Made by a program: the position numbers and the translations under genes. A DNA stretch of 39,046 bases from Spirosoma fluviale (lineage in GTDB: Bacteria > Bacteroidota > Bacteroidia > Cytophagales > Cyclobacteriaceae). Positions 17,493 to 25,929 of this stretch are shown piece by piece. The notes below the pieces were generated by a model that had not been told where the DNA came from, made no database searches, and worked only from the letters and a program-made list of their open reading frames with translations. The stretch covers positions 1 through 39,046 of the forward strand of contig CAMBMU010000018.1 in assembly GCA_945868725.1 (NCBI GenBank), given 5' to 3'. Positions within the stretch are counted from its first letter, which is position 1, and each line of letters begins with the position of its first letter.

Positions 17493-18827
17493 TTACTTCA
17501 CCTTCTTACCATGCTTCATCACCATGTCCACATCCTGTAGCAAATTGATGTAGCGCAATACATCTCCCTTTACGGCGATGATATCAGCATATTTTCCTTC
17601 GGAAATGGTGCCGTAATCTTTTTCCACTTTCATGGCCACGGCTGGCCAGTAGGTGGCTGCTTTGATGGTGAGTAAGGGATCCATTCCAAACTGGTTGACC
17701 CAAACATCCAGTTCATTCCAGGTGCTTTGGCTATGAAATTTCATTGGAATCCCACTATCCGTACCGACGAGCATCACCACTCCACTTTCTTTGAGTTGGG
17801 CAAATTTGCGGTCTAAAGTAGGTTTACGCACTGGGGTAAGTTGAAAGTAGGACATTCTACCAGGGAATCGGAGCGAGGCACGAATATCTCTTACGATAGA
17901 GTCAGGTAGACCTAAATGCCAGGAGGGATCGTCTAGTTTTTCTGGATTGTCGCGCACAAACTCGTAATTGAACAAACCCTCTACAGTTGGGGTCCAGAAC
18001 AGTGGTCCCAGGTTCATTTTTGCTGCCCGTTCTTTCATCATCTTCATGATGTCTTCTGGGTATTCTGGGGCGCTACTCAATCCGGTATGCTCAAAATTAT
18101 CCACACCTATTTGCAGTCCGATTCGAATCTCTTCAGGACGGTGAGAGTGGCCCACCACCATTTTCCCATACTTGTGTGCTTCATCGACTACGGCTTTCGC
18201 CTCCTCCAAGGTCATTTGGTCTTGGTCGATGAGCTTGATGACATCCACACCTGCATCGATGAGTTTCTTTACTTTGGCACGGGCATCAGCTGCTCCGTTT
18301 ACGCCCCAACGGAATTCCTCGGTGTTGGGATAGGGTGCTTTTTGGATAAATGGCCCAGATACATAGATTGTGGGCCCTGGAATTTCTCCTTTTTGGATGC
18401 GCTTTTTGACATTGATGCTGGCCTCGAGTGGGGCGCCCAAGTCTCGAGCAGAGGTCACACCTGCCATCAGCAATTGATGGGCTGAAGAAGGCATAATCAC
18501 AGACTCAAATACATCGATGTAGGTACTGTCCCAATGTGTGTAGTCGCTGTGCCCATTGAGCATCAGGTGTACGTGCATGTCCCAAAGTCCAGGCAAAACA
18601 CTCATGCCTTCGGTGGAAATCACTTCCGCGCCCGCAGGAATGGCTAGGCTTCCCACCTGTCCAATGGCCTTGATGCGCTCCCCTTCCACGATAATCACTG
18701 AATTGCGGATAGGCGTACCTCCAAATCCATCAATCAAGGTTCCGCCTACTAAGGCTTTGAGTTGTTGTGAAAAAGAGGGGATGCTAAGCAAAAGCAAGCA
18801 TGCGAAGAGAAGTGATTTTTTGAGCAT
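17493..18827 (-). CDS. Secreted metal-dependent amidohydrolase
   Basis: A 444-residue exported amidohydrolase of the imidazolonepropionase/prolidase-like branch. I choose the ATG at 18827, which gives a clean signal peptide (MLKKSLLFACLLLLSIPSFSQ); the frame is open 17 codons further but without an export signal. The metal-binding DMHVHL (His85, His87) follows the beta-sandwich half. The barrel has VIKLIDQDQM (candidate metal-bridging Lys), VVGHSH, NFEHTG and the catalytic Asp in VGTDSG. The C-terminal YWPAVAMKVEKDYGTISEGKYADI is the usual closing sandwich. Substrate is unknown: cyclic amides or Xaa-Pro peptides are the usual guesses for this branch. It is divergent from the RsmI-like gene. 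Confidence 0.88.
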   Translation of the reverse strand: MLKKSLLFACLLLLSIPSFSQQLKALVGGTLIDGFGGTPIRNSVIIVEGERIKAIGQVGSLAIPAGAEVISTEGMSVLPGLWDMHVHLMLNGHSDYTHWDSTYIDVFESVIMPSSAHQLLMAGVTSARDLGAPLEASINVKKRIQKGEIPGPTIYVSGPFIQKAPYPNTEEFRWGVNGAADARAKVKKLIDAGVDVIKLIDQDQMTLEEAKAVVDEAHKYGKMVVGHSHRPEEIRIGLQIGVDNFEHTGLSSAPEYPEDIMKMMKERAAKMNLGPLFWTPTVEGLFNYEFVRDNPEKLDDPSWHLGLPDSIVRDIRASLRFPGRMSYFQLTPVRKPTLDRKFAQLKESGVVMLVGTDSGIPMKFHSQSTWNELDVWVNQFGMDPLLTIKAATYWPAVAMKVEKDYGTISEGKYADIIAVKGDVLRYINLLQDVDMVMKHGKKVK

Positions 18828-18913
18828 GGCTGGAATTGGAGAAAGTATATACACGATGAAGATACGGATTTCGGGCATTAAATTTTATCTTTCGTAGTCA
18901 TTTCAATGCCCCC

Positions 18914-19624
18914 ATGCCCAAAGGAAAATTATTTATGATCCCTACTGTGCTGGCAGAAAACACTGCTCACTGGGTGATTTCTCCTCAAGTTCAAGAGGTA
19001 ATCGCGAATACCAAGATCTTTTTAGTTGAAAATCCCCGGTCAGCGCGTCGCTACATTTCCAGTCTCAAACTGGGAATTACTATCGAGGAACTCCAGCTTG
19101 AGGTGTTAGACAAGGATACCCCTCCAGAGCAGGTGTCTCGGTTGATGATGCCGCTCTTGAACGGAGCCGATATCGGAGTGATTTCTGAAGCGGGCTGCCC
19201 TGGCATTGCCGACCCTGGTGCCCTCGCTGTGGCCTATGCGCATCAAAAAGGAATTCAAGTGGTGCCTATCTCGGGCCCCAGTTCCATGTTTCTGGCGCTC
19301 ATGGGCTCTGGATTTTCAGGCCAGTCCTTCGCTTTTCATGGCTACCTGCCCATCGATAGAAAAGAAAGAGCTGCCACTTTAAAAAAATTGGAGCAGGAAT
19401 CTCTCCGAGAAAAACGAGCACAGCTATTTATGGAAACGCCTTTCCGAAACAACCAATTGCTGGCCGATGCGCTGTCTACATTGGCACCACACACCAAGTT
19501 GTGCATCGCCAAAAACCTCACCGCTGCCGATGAGCTGATCCAAACCAAAACCATTGCGGACTGGAAAAATCATCCCCTTGACCTACACAAAGTTCCCACC
19601 GTATTTATCCTCCAAGCCTTCTAA
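18914..19624 (+). CDS. RsmI-like SAM-dependent methyltransferase (tetrapyrrole methylase fold)
   Basis: A 236-residue methyltransferase of the RsmI/tetrapyrrole methylase superfamily; RsmI 2'-O-methylates C1402 of 16S rRNA. Features: FMIPTVLAENTAHWVI at the start, FLVENPRSARRYI, the SAM-loop region GVISEAGCPGIADPGA (compare SDAGxPxxxDPG in RsmI), and VPISGPSSMFLALMGSGF. FHGYLPIDRKER and METPFRNNQLLADAL are also family signatures. The substitutions in the SAM loop and the short C-terminus place it in a Bacteroidota subgroup, so the target could differ from RsmI's. It is separated by one base from the M19 dipeptidase gene, hence co-transcribed. Confidence 0.87.
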   Translation: MPKGKLFMIPTVLAENTAHWVISPQVQEVIANTKIFLVENPRSARRYISSLKLGITIEELQLEVLDKDTPPEQVSRLMMPLLNGADIGVISEAGCPGIADPGALAVAYAHQKGIQVVPISGPSSMFLALMGSGFSGQSFAFHGYLPIDRKERAATLKKLEQESLREKRAQLFMETPFRNNQLLADALSTLAPHTKLCIAKNLTAADELIQTKTIADWKNHPLDLHKVPTVFILQAF

Positions 19625-19625
19625 T

Positions 19626-20696
19626 ATGTTTACCATCGACGCACACCTGGACCTGAGCATGAATGCCCTCGAGTGGAACCGGGACCTTACCCGCCCCCTC
19701 GCTGAAATCAATGCTCGAGAGCAGGGAATGACTGACAAGCCTGACCGAGGCAATGGGACCGTCTCCCTACCGGAGCTTCGCAGAGGAAATGTGGGGTTGG
19801 TAGTGGCTACTCAAATTGCCCGCTTTGTAGCACCAGACAATTCGCTACCGGGTTGGCACTCTCCGCAGCAAGCCTGGGCACATACGCAAGGGCAGTTGGC
19901 CTGGTACCAAGCCATGGAGGAGCAGGGGGAACTGAGACAAATTCGAAACTGGCAGCAGCTGGAAACTCATCTTACCTACTGGAATGAAGGAGAAGATAAA
20001 AGTCAAAAAGCAATAGGCTACATCTTGTCTCTAGAAGGAGCTGACTCAATCGTGTCCCTCGGCTACTTGGAAACGGCCTACGAAAATGGCTTGAGAGCGT
20101 TAGGTCCTGCCCACTATGGTCCAGGCCGCTATGCCTATGGGACCGATTCCTCTGCTCCACTTTCCCGACAGGGGAAGGACTTGCTGCGCAAAATGGATGA
20201 ATTGGGAATCATTCTAGATGCTACCCACCTCTGTGACTTGGCATTTTGGGATGCCTTGGATCATTTTCAAGGACCCGTATGGGCGAGTCACAACAATTGC
20301 CGTGCACTAGTAGATCACAACCGACAGTTCTCCGATGAGATGATCAAAGCCTTGATTGCTCGTGGAGCAGTGATTGGAGGAGTATTTGATGCCTGGATGC
20401 TGAGCCCGGGTTGGATTCGAGGAACAAGTACCCCGCAGGAGCGAAACGTAACCTTGTCAACGCTAGTTGACCACTTCGATCATATCTGTCAGCTTGCAGG
20501 CAATGCGAATCACATCGGGATAGGTTCAGATTTGGATGGAGCTTTTGGAAAGGAACAGTGCCCTTCCGATTTGGATTCGATTGCGGACCTACAAAAAATC
20601 TCCGACCTACTTCTAGCTCGAGGCTACTCGGATGAAGATACCCAAAAGGTGATGCATGGCAATTGGCTTCGGTTTTTGGAGAAGGCTTGGAATTAA
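19626..20696 (+). CDS. Membrane dipeptidase, peptidase family M19
   Basis: A 356-residue zinc dipeptidase of the renal dipeptidase family, hydrolysing dipeptides including D-amino-acid-containing ones. The start is the ATG at 19626, one base after the stop of the upstream methyltransferase; the longer frame overlaps that gene and is a shadow. Metal-binding DAHLDLS opens the protein (His7, Asp9). LSLEGADSI carries the bridging Glu. ILDATHLCD and WASHNNCRALVDHNRQFSDE hold the next His residues. HIGIGSDLDGAFG carries the catalytic-site Asp. No signal peptide is present, so it is probably cytosolic and could recycle peptides or wall fragments. Confidence 0.92.
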   Translation: MFTIDAHLDLSMNALEWNRDLTRPLAEINAREQGMTDKPDRGNGTVSLPELRRGNVGLVVATQIARFVAPDNSLPGWHSPQQAWAHTQGQLAWYQAMEEQGELRQIRNWQQLETHLTYWNEGEDKSQKAIGYILSLEGADSIVSLGYLETAYENGLRALGPAHYGPGRYAYGTDSSAPLSRQGKDLLRKMDELGIILDATHLCDLAFWDALDHFQGPVWASHNNCRALVDHNRQFSDEMIKALIARGAVIGGVFDAWMLSPGWIRGTSTPQERNVTLSTLVDHFDHICQLAGNANHIGIGSDLDGAFGKEQCPSDLDSIADLQKISDLLLARGYSDEDTQKVMHGNWLRFLEKAWN

Positions 20697-20701
20697 TTTA
20701 T

Positions 20702-20757
20702 GATTATCCGCAATCCTACTAGTGACTCAATCCTAGTGCTAACCACTGCGGATAATC
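20702..20757 (-). repeat. Family A hairpin core, inverted copy A4
   Basis: Only the hairpin is present: GATTATCCGC (20702-20711) and GCGGATAATC (20748-20757) around a 36-base spacer. Read on the minus strand, the spacer's right half matches that of copy A6 near 37.16 kb (A4 reads AATCCTAC..GTGACTCAAT on the plus strand; A6 reads the same on the minus strand with two changes). The head and GTGGAC box are absent. It starts 6 bases after the dipeptidase stop and could also serve as its transcript end. Confidence 0.8.
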
Positions 20758-20783
20758 ATTTTCAAAATTGAAGTTACCAAACC

Positions 20784-21030
20784 TGATCCGCCGCTGCGGA
20801 TCAAACCTTGCATAGCCCCAGGTGAAACCTGGGGAAAATAATCATAGCATTTCGCGCAACCCGCCAAGTCGGGTTGAACATAATCGAAAATTAATCCCAA
20901 GGTTAAGATGGTTCGATCCGCCTCGGCGGATCGGGAACATCTATCATTTCTATTTTTCCGCCGCTGCGGATCAACCTACTGAGGTAGGTGGACCCGCGGC
21001 TATTCAAAGTTAGATCCGCCGAAGCGGATC
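20784..21030. repeat. Cluster of short palindromes (REP/BIME-like)
   Basis: Perfect hairpins in about 250 bases: TGATCCGC/GCGGATCA (20784-20803), CCCCAGGT/ACCTGGGG (20816-20834), AACCCG/CGGGTT (20858-20875), CGATCCGCC/GGCGGATCG (20914-20933), ACCTAC/GTAGGT (20974-20989), GATCCGC/GCGGATC (21013-21030), plus CCGC/GCGG near 20958. The GATCCGC motif recurs four times. A 63-codon open frame through this region is an artefact of the repeats. Bases 21031-21166 show nothing I can name. Confidence 0.8.
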
Positions 21031-21166
21031 AATCCAGAATTAAAATCATATTCCAAAATAGGATTAGCCACTGACACTATTTTTTTACTCAGCGTGAAGG
21101 AAATCAATCGATTTTCAAAGGTTTTCTGAAAAAGCGCGCACTTCTCTCCCTATTCCTGTTTTTTAG

Positions 21167-21189
21167 AATACGAATCTTCGTATTTTTTG
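21167..21189 (+). promoter_or_regulatory. Palindromic operator-like site before the sugar transporter gene
   Basis: AATACGAA (21167-21174) and TTCGTATT (21177-21184) form a perfect 8-base inverted repeat with a 2-base centre, 46 bases upstream of the ATG. The following T-run gives TATTTTTTG, one base longer than a -7 consensus. It could be a regulator-binding site over the promoter, or a short terminator-like hairpin. Confidence 0.4.
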
Positions 21190-21230
21190 AGGGATTATTG
21201 ACCGGAACAGCCCCAAACCCAAAATTACCC

Positions 21231-22709
21231 ATGCGAAAGCCTGCCTTGTCCTTATCCCAAATCATCAACATGAATGTTGGTTTTTTTGGGATCCAATATA
21301 GTTTTGGACTTCAGCAAAGTGCTGTCAATCCCATTTACGACATGCTGGGCGCAGCTCCAGATGAGATTCCACTTCTCAACCTGGCTGGACCAATGACAGG
21401 ACTTTTGATACAGCCCATCATTGGTGCACTCAGTGATAGCACTTGGAGCGACCGCTATGGTCGGCGCAAACCTTATTTCTTTATTGGCGCCTTACTTTGT
21501 AGTATCTGCTTATTTTTCTATCCCTTCAGCAGCAGCCTTTGGATGGCAGCAGGCTTGCTCTGGATATTAGATGCAGCCAATAACACCGCAATGGAGCCTT
21601 ACCGGGCGTTAATTGCAGATAGTCTCCCGGAGGAGCAGTACGGCAAAGGCTTCCTTACCCAAAGTTTCTTCACTGGCTTAGGCATCACCTTGGCCAATTT
21701 ATCCCTCTTCTTTTTTCAGATCTACTTTAAAGGCAGCTGGGGTGCACTCCCCGTCTGGGTATATGCCTCCTTCTTCCTAGGAACCGTCTGTTCGATTACC
21801 TCGGTACTTTGGAGTATGTCCAAAACCCCAGAATACCCGCCCTCTGAGGCAGAGCTTGCAGCCCTGAAGATTCGTAACCAGGGCATGCCTCATCCTGCTA
21901 TTCAGTTTTTTCTTTCCATCCTAAGCACCTTGGTGGCCTATGCCGCTTTTTTAATCCTTTTACCTTTTACGCTAGTTGATCGCGGCCTGATTCGCAAAGT
22001 ACTTTCTTGGGTGGACAGCAAACCAGCTTTGCGCGTGCTTTTTGCGCAAAACCTAGAGATCCTAGAAGCTATTTTAGTCATGCCTCCAGTGATGTGGAAA
22101 CTTGCCTTGGTCTACTTATTTCAGTGGTATGCCCTGTTTTGCTATTGGCAAAATTCTGCCAAAAGCATCGCGCTTTCGGTATGGAAAGTGACTCCCTCCT
22201 CTGATCCTGCTGCCTACCAAGAAGCGGTGGGTTGGGCCGGTTTGGTGAATGGCTGGTACAACATTGTGACCTTCCTTTCTGCCTTCTTCTTAGTTACGCT
22301 AGCCCAAAAATACGGGGCCAAGCGAGTACACTTTATCTGCTTGTTACTTGCTGGAATCGGCTTGTTGATTTTCCCCATGCTGGAAAATAAGTATGCCTTA
22401 TTTATCCCTATGACTGGTTTTGGCATCGCCTGGGCCAGCATGATGGGCATTCCTTACCTCTTGGTGGTCAACGAAATCCCCAAAGAACGTTACGGTGTGT
22501 ACATGGGCATCATCAACATGATGATCGTGATCCCCATGATCTTTCAGACGCTGACCTTTGGCTATATCTCTAAAAACTTCTTGAATAACGATGCTGGGCA
22601 GGCCATCCTCTTTGGAGGGGTATTGCTGCTTATTGCTGCGGTAGCTACGCTGCGCATCAAAGGAAGCAAAGCCTCTGCCTCGCCAGCTCAGTCCCCTTCA
22701 GGTCATTAA
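21231..22709 (+). CDS. MFS sugar transporter (SLC45/GPH-like)
   Basis: A 492-residue, about 12-helix inner-membrane carrier. The start is the ATG at 21231 (MRKPALSLSQIINMNVGFFG); the frame continues to a TTG at 21198. The N-terminal GFFGIQYSFGLQQSAVNPIY and the loop SDSTWSDRYGRRKPYF are typical of the SLC45/GPH group of sucrose and maltose proton symporters. A long central segment (about residues 205-330) carries extra hydrophobic helices and separates the two halves. The second half has GFGIAWASMMGIPYLLV and the loop NEIPKERYGVYMGIIN. The gene is followed after 34 bases by an amylosucrase-type enzyme without signal peptide, so the pair probably imports and uses sucrose or a related alpha-glucoside. 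Confidence 0.88.
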   Translation: MRKPALSLSQIINMNVGFFGIQYSFGLQQSAVNPIYDMLGAAPDEIPLLNLAGPMTGLLIQPIIGALSDSTWSDRYGRRKPYFFIGALLCSICLFFYPFSSSLWMAAGLLWILDAANNTAMEPYRALIADSLPEEQYGKGFLTQSFFTGLGITLANLSLFFFQIYFKGSWGALPVWVYASFFLGTVCSITSVLWSMSKTPEYPPSEAELAALKIRNQGMPHPAIQFFLSILSTLVAYAAFLILLPFTLVDRGLIRKVLSWVDSKPALRVLFAQNLEILEAILVMPPVMWKLALVYLFQWYALFCYWQNSAKSIALSVWKVTPSSDPAAYQEAVGWAGLVNGWYNIVTFLSAFFLVTLAQKYGAKRVHFICLLLAGIGLLIFPMLENKYALFIPMTGFGIAWASMMGIPYLLVVNEIPKERYGVYMGIINMMIVIPMIFQTLTFGYISKNFLNNDAGQAILFGGVLLLIAAVATLRIKGSKASASPAQSPSGH

Positions 22710-22743
22710 CCCAATTCCAACCACCAGCCCCTTGCGTACCTCC

Positions 22744-24699
22744 ATGTCTGTAGAAAATACTTTCATTGAAAAAATCAACCACCTTTTCCAGGTCCATTCC
22801 CTAGATGCCCAGGGAGTGGACCAGGAGTTTGCATCCCGGTTTCATACTAGTCTTCCCAAAATTCAAGCCTTATTCCATGAACTCTATGGGGTTCATGAAG
22901 AAGCCGAATCTCAATTGCTCGAACTTTTGCGAAGCCTGGTTCTGGGTTACCAAGGACGAGAAGAGTCGCTTCGTGAGCGAGATCGAAAAAAGGCTACAGA
23001 AGGCAATTGGTTTCTCAGTCAGTCGCTTGCAGGGATGAGTTTGTATGTGGACCGCTTTGCAGGCAGCCTCAAAACCATGCCTTCCAAACTTCCACACCTT
23101 CAAGACTTGGGAGTAAATTTTCTTCACTTGATGCCGCTCTTCGAAAGCCCTCAAGGCGAAAGTGATGGGGGCTATGCAGTTTCCAATTTTAGAAAGGTGG
23201 ATTCCCGTTTTGGTAGCCTGGAAGATTTGATAGCCTTACGCAAGTCGATGCACACCCAAGGGATGTATCTGATGCTGGACATCGTGCTCAACCATACTTC
23301 GCACCGCCACGACTGGGCAATTAAGGCCAAGGCAGGGGATCAAGAATATCAGAATTACTACTATACCTACGAAAATCGCTGGATTCCCAACGAGTTTGAG
23401 CAGGCCATGCCGGAGATATTTCCAGAAAGTGCCCCGGGTAACTTCACCTGGAATGAGGAAATGAAGCGATGGGTGATGACAGTATTCCACAACTACCAGT
23501 GGGATCTGAATTTCAGCAATCCCAAGGTGCTTCAGGCGATGGTGGAGACCATGCTATTTTATGCCAACCTGGGTGTAGATCTGCTCCGAATCGATGCGCC
23601 CGCCTTCATTTGGAAGCAAACAGACACTTCCTGCCAAAACCTTCCTCAAGCGCATACCCTCCTTCGTCTGATTAAGCAGTGTGTCCAAGTGGCTACGCCT
23701 GGGATGGCACTACTCGGAGAAGCAATCGTAGCGCCCAAAGACATTATGAATTACTTTGGAACAGGAGACTATGTGGCCCAAGAATGCGACTTTGCCTACA
23801 ATGCCACCCAGATGGCCCTGCAGTGGGATATGCTGGCCTCTGGTGATACCAGCGTGATGCTCCAGGCCCAAGCAGACATTCTCTGCAAACCCTACGGCAC
23901 CTCTTGGATTACCTATACCCGTTGCCACGATGACATTGGATTAGGCTATGAAGACGCCAGCATTGCGGAAACAGGAAAGGATCCCTACCTGCACCGCAAA
24001 TTTTTGAAGGAATACTATTCCTATTCTGGAGACCAATGGATGAGTCCTGCTCGGGGAGCGTTGTTCTCCTCCAACCCCAAGACAGGAGATGCGCGCATCA
24101 GTGGCACGCTCGCCTCCCTATGTGGCTTGGAAAAGGCTCTTTTTGAAAGCAATGGCCCAGCAATCGAGCAGAGCATCCAAAAAATCTTGCTTATGCAAGC
24201 CCATTCTATCTTTTTGGGAGGGCTACCCATGCTCTTTTACGGAGATGAAGTTGGCTACACCAACGATTACCGGTTCCAGCAGGATCCAGGCAAAAGCTAC
24301 GACAACCGCTGGATGCATCGTCCGATGCTGGATTGGGAAAAGGTAAATCGTCGAAAAACAGAGGGCACCTTGGAGTTTCAACTTTTTGAGGGAACCAAGA
24401 AGTTATTGGCCATTCGGAAATCTCAGGAGCTGTTTGCGGACCTAAGCAACGTGGCCTGGATGACGCCTCACAATAGGCATATCGCTGGGTTGATCCGCAG
24501 AAAAGGAGAGGAGAGGCGCTATTGCTTGTTCAACTTCAGTGATCAGCCTGCTGGACTTACCTGGTATGCATTCCGAGAGCAAGGGGAGCTGGCAACGCAG
24601 CTTTTTGATCACTGGACCCAGACCAGCTATACGCATGGCCCTGACCACGAGCATTTGATTGTGGAACCTTACGGGTTTCGGGTTTTGGAACCTAGGTAA
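22744..24699 (+). CDS. Amylosucrase-type glycoside hydrolase (GH13 subfamily 4)
   Basis: A 651-residue cytosolic GH13 enzyme. The start is the ATG at 22744 (MSVENTFIEKINHLF); an upstream TTG at 22732 is less likely. The N-terminal about 90 residues are a helical domain as in Neisseria amylosucrase. Catalytic residues fit that enzyme closely: nucleophile Asp284 in LLRIDAPAFIWK, acid/base Glu326 in LLGEAIVAPKD, and the transition-state Asp in TRCHDDIG (about 396). Amylosucrase makes alpha-1,4-glucan from sucrose and releases fructose; close relatives only hydrolyse sucrose, and sequence alone does not separate them. The QTD and YTNDYRFQQDPGK segments and the beta-sandwich C-terminus are present. 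Co-transcribed with the sugar transporter. Confidence 0.9.
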   Translation: MSVENTFIEKINHLFQVHSLDAQGVDQEFASRFHTSLPKIQALFHELYGVHEEAESQLLELLRSLVLGYQGREESLRERDRKKATEGNWFLSQSLAGMSLYVDRFAGSLKTMPSKLPHLQDLGVNFLHLMPLFESPQGESDGGYAVSNFRKVDSRFGSLEDLIALRKSMHTQGMYLMLDIVLNHTSHRHDWAIKAKAGDQEYQNYYYTYENRWIPNEFEQAMPEIFPESAPGNFTWNEEMKRWVMTVFHNYQWDLNFSNPKVLQAMVETMLFYANLGVDLLRIDAPAFIWKQTDTSCQNLPQAHTLLRLIKQCVQVATPGMALLGEAIVAPKDIMNYFGTGDYVAQECDFAYNATQMALQWDMLASGDTSVMLQAQADILCKPYGTSWITYTRCHDDIGLGYEDASIAETGKDPYLHRKFLKEYYSYSGDQWMSPARGALFSSNPKTGDARISGTLASLCGLEKALFESNGPAIEQSIQKILLMQAHSIFLGGLPMLFYGDEVGYTNDYRFQQDPGKSYDNRWMHRPMLDWEKVNRRKTEGTLEFQLFEGTKKLLAIRKSQELFADLSNVAWMTPHNRHIAGLIRRKGEERRYCLFNFSDQPAGLTWYAFREQGELATQLFDHWTQTSYTHGPDHEHLIVEPYGFRVLEPR

Positions 24700-24808
24700 G
24701 AACTTAGTTATAGGCGAGGAATGAAATCAATTTCCTATGGGTTTTCCGAAAATAGCGTGCGAAGCAAAAAGAAAGGTTGGTATTGGAGTATAGCGGAGGT
24801 AACCTTTG

Positions 24809-25837
24809 CTACAGCAGGGGCCTAAACTGCTTCAAAAAGCGCACATCATTTTCTGTAAACAAGCGCAGGTCTTTGATTTGGTTTTTGAGCATTGCAATTC
24901 GCTCGATACCCATTCCAAAGGCAAAGCCTGTGTATTTTTTGGAGTCGATGCCGCAATTATCTAAGACGTTTGGGTCTACCATTCCTGCACCACCAATTTC
25001 CACCCATCCGCTGTACTTGCATACAGTACAGCCTTTGCCTCCACAGATTAAACAGGAGATGTCTATTTCTGCACTGGGTTCAGTAAATGGGAAGAAGGAG
25101 GGACGGAATCGAATCTTCGTTTCCTTGCCAAACATCTCTTTAGCAAAGTGGTAAAGCGTATTTTTTAGATCGGCAAAGCCTACATTTTCATCCACATATA
25201 GGCCCTCTACCTGATGGAAGATGCAATGTGCTCGGGCTGAGATCGCCTCGTTTCGGTATACTCTTCCAGGTGAAAGGGTTCGGATAGGAGGTTTTTGATT
25301 TTCCATCACGCGAACCTGCACGGAGGAGGTATGGGTTCGTAGTGCGATATCTGGATTTTTCTCGATGAAAAAAGTGTCCTGCATCTCGCGAGCAGGGTGA
25401 TTTTCTGGGAAGTTCAGCGCTGAAAAATTGTGCCAGTCGTCCTCAATCTCAGGCCCCTCGGAAAGGTTAAATCCAATACGTTCAAAGATTTCGATGATGC
25501 GTTGTCTTGTAGCAGTTAGCGGATGAATCGCTCCCAAAGGGGAATTGGAGGGAGGTAAAGTCAGGTCAATGTTGGCGGTCTTCTGTTTTTGATTGGCCGC
25601 GGCAACCTTCTCAATTAGGGTTTGAAATTTTTCTTCTGCAAGTTGCTTTACCCCATTGACAAGCTGTCCAAAGGCACGTTTTTCCTCATTTGGAATGCTT
25701 CCCATGGCTCCCATCAACTCTCCGACCACACTTTTCTTGGAAATAAACTCCATTCGGTAGGCCTCCAGATGCTCTGGGGTTTGTGCATCTGCCGCAGCAA
25801 TGGCAGCTTTGATTGCTTCGATTTTCTCCTGATACAT
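24809..25837 (-). CDS. pheS: Phenylalanine--tRNA ligase alpha subunit
   Basis: Catalytic subunit of the alpha2-beta2 enzyme that charges tRNA-Phe. It has 342 residues, full length. The N-terminal coiled coil (residues 1-about 85) binds tRNA. Class II motif 2 is seen in RTLSPGRVYRNEAISARAH with FHQVEGLYVDE. Motif 3 is GFAFGMGIERIAML. TSSVQVRVM and MVDPNVLDNCG are also typical. A CLICGGKGCTVC cluster (C-x2-C-x4-C-x2-C) sits in the catalytic domain and looks like a zinc knuckle, which I recall from Bacteroidota PheS. pheT is not adjacent. A consensus -7 element precedes the gene on the minus strand. Confidence 0.97.
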   Translation of the reverse strand: MYQEKIEAIKAAIAAADAQTPEHLEAYRMEFISKKSVVGELMGAMGSIPNEEKRAFGQLVNGVKQLAEEKFQTLIEKVAAANQKQKTANIDLTLPPSNSPLGAIHPLTATRQRIIEIFERIGFNLSEGPEIEDDWHNFSALNFPENHPAREMQDTFFIEKNPDIALRTHTSSVQVRVMENQKPPIRTLSPGRVYRNEAISARAHCIFHQVEGLYVDENVGFADLKNTLYHFAKEMFGKETKIRFRPSFFPFTEPSAEIDISCLICGGKGCTVCKYSGWVEIGGAGMVDPNVLDNCGIDSKKYTGFAFGMGIERIAMLKNQIKDLRLFTENDVRFLKQFRPLL

Positions 25838-25859
25838 GAGTTGCCGGTTAATCCTTTGG

Positions 25860-25867
25860 CAAAGCTA
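25860..25867 (-). promoter_or_regulatory. Bacteroidota -7 element for pheS
   Basis: On the minus strand this reads TAGCTTTG, an exact TAnnTTTG, 22 bases before the pheS ATG. No clear -33 element is visible. Confidence 0.55.
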
Positions 25868-25885
25868 CCAATTTCTAAATTTTTT

Positions 25886-25921
25886 GGGTAATCGCTGAGG
25901 GAAACTCTTTTGTGATTACCC
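25886..25921. other. Inverted repeat between the barrel-protein gene and pheS
   Basis: GGGTAATC (25886-25893) and GATTACCC (25914-25921) pair over a 20-base loop. On the minus strand it lies 8 bases after the barrel gene's stop and just upstream of the pheS promoter, but it is followed by A rather than T residues. It may be a weak terminator or a pheS control site. Confidence 0.4.
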
Positions 25922-25929
25922 TAAATCAT

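Noticed and set aside
20822-21013. 63-codon frame in the palindrome cluster.
   Set aside because: Its translation is produced by the repeats themselves (Pro/Arg-rich runs) and there is no start context.
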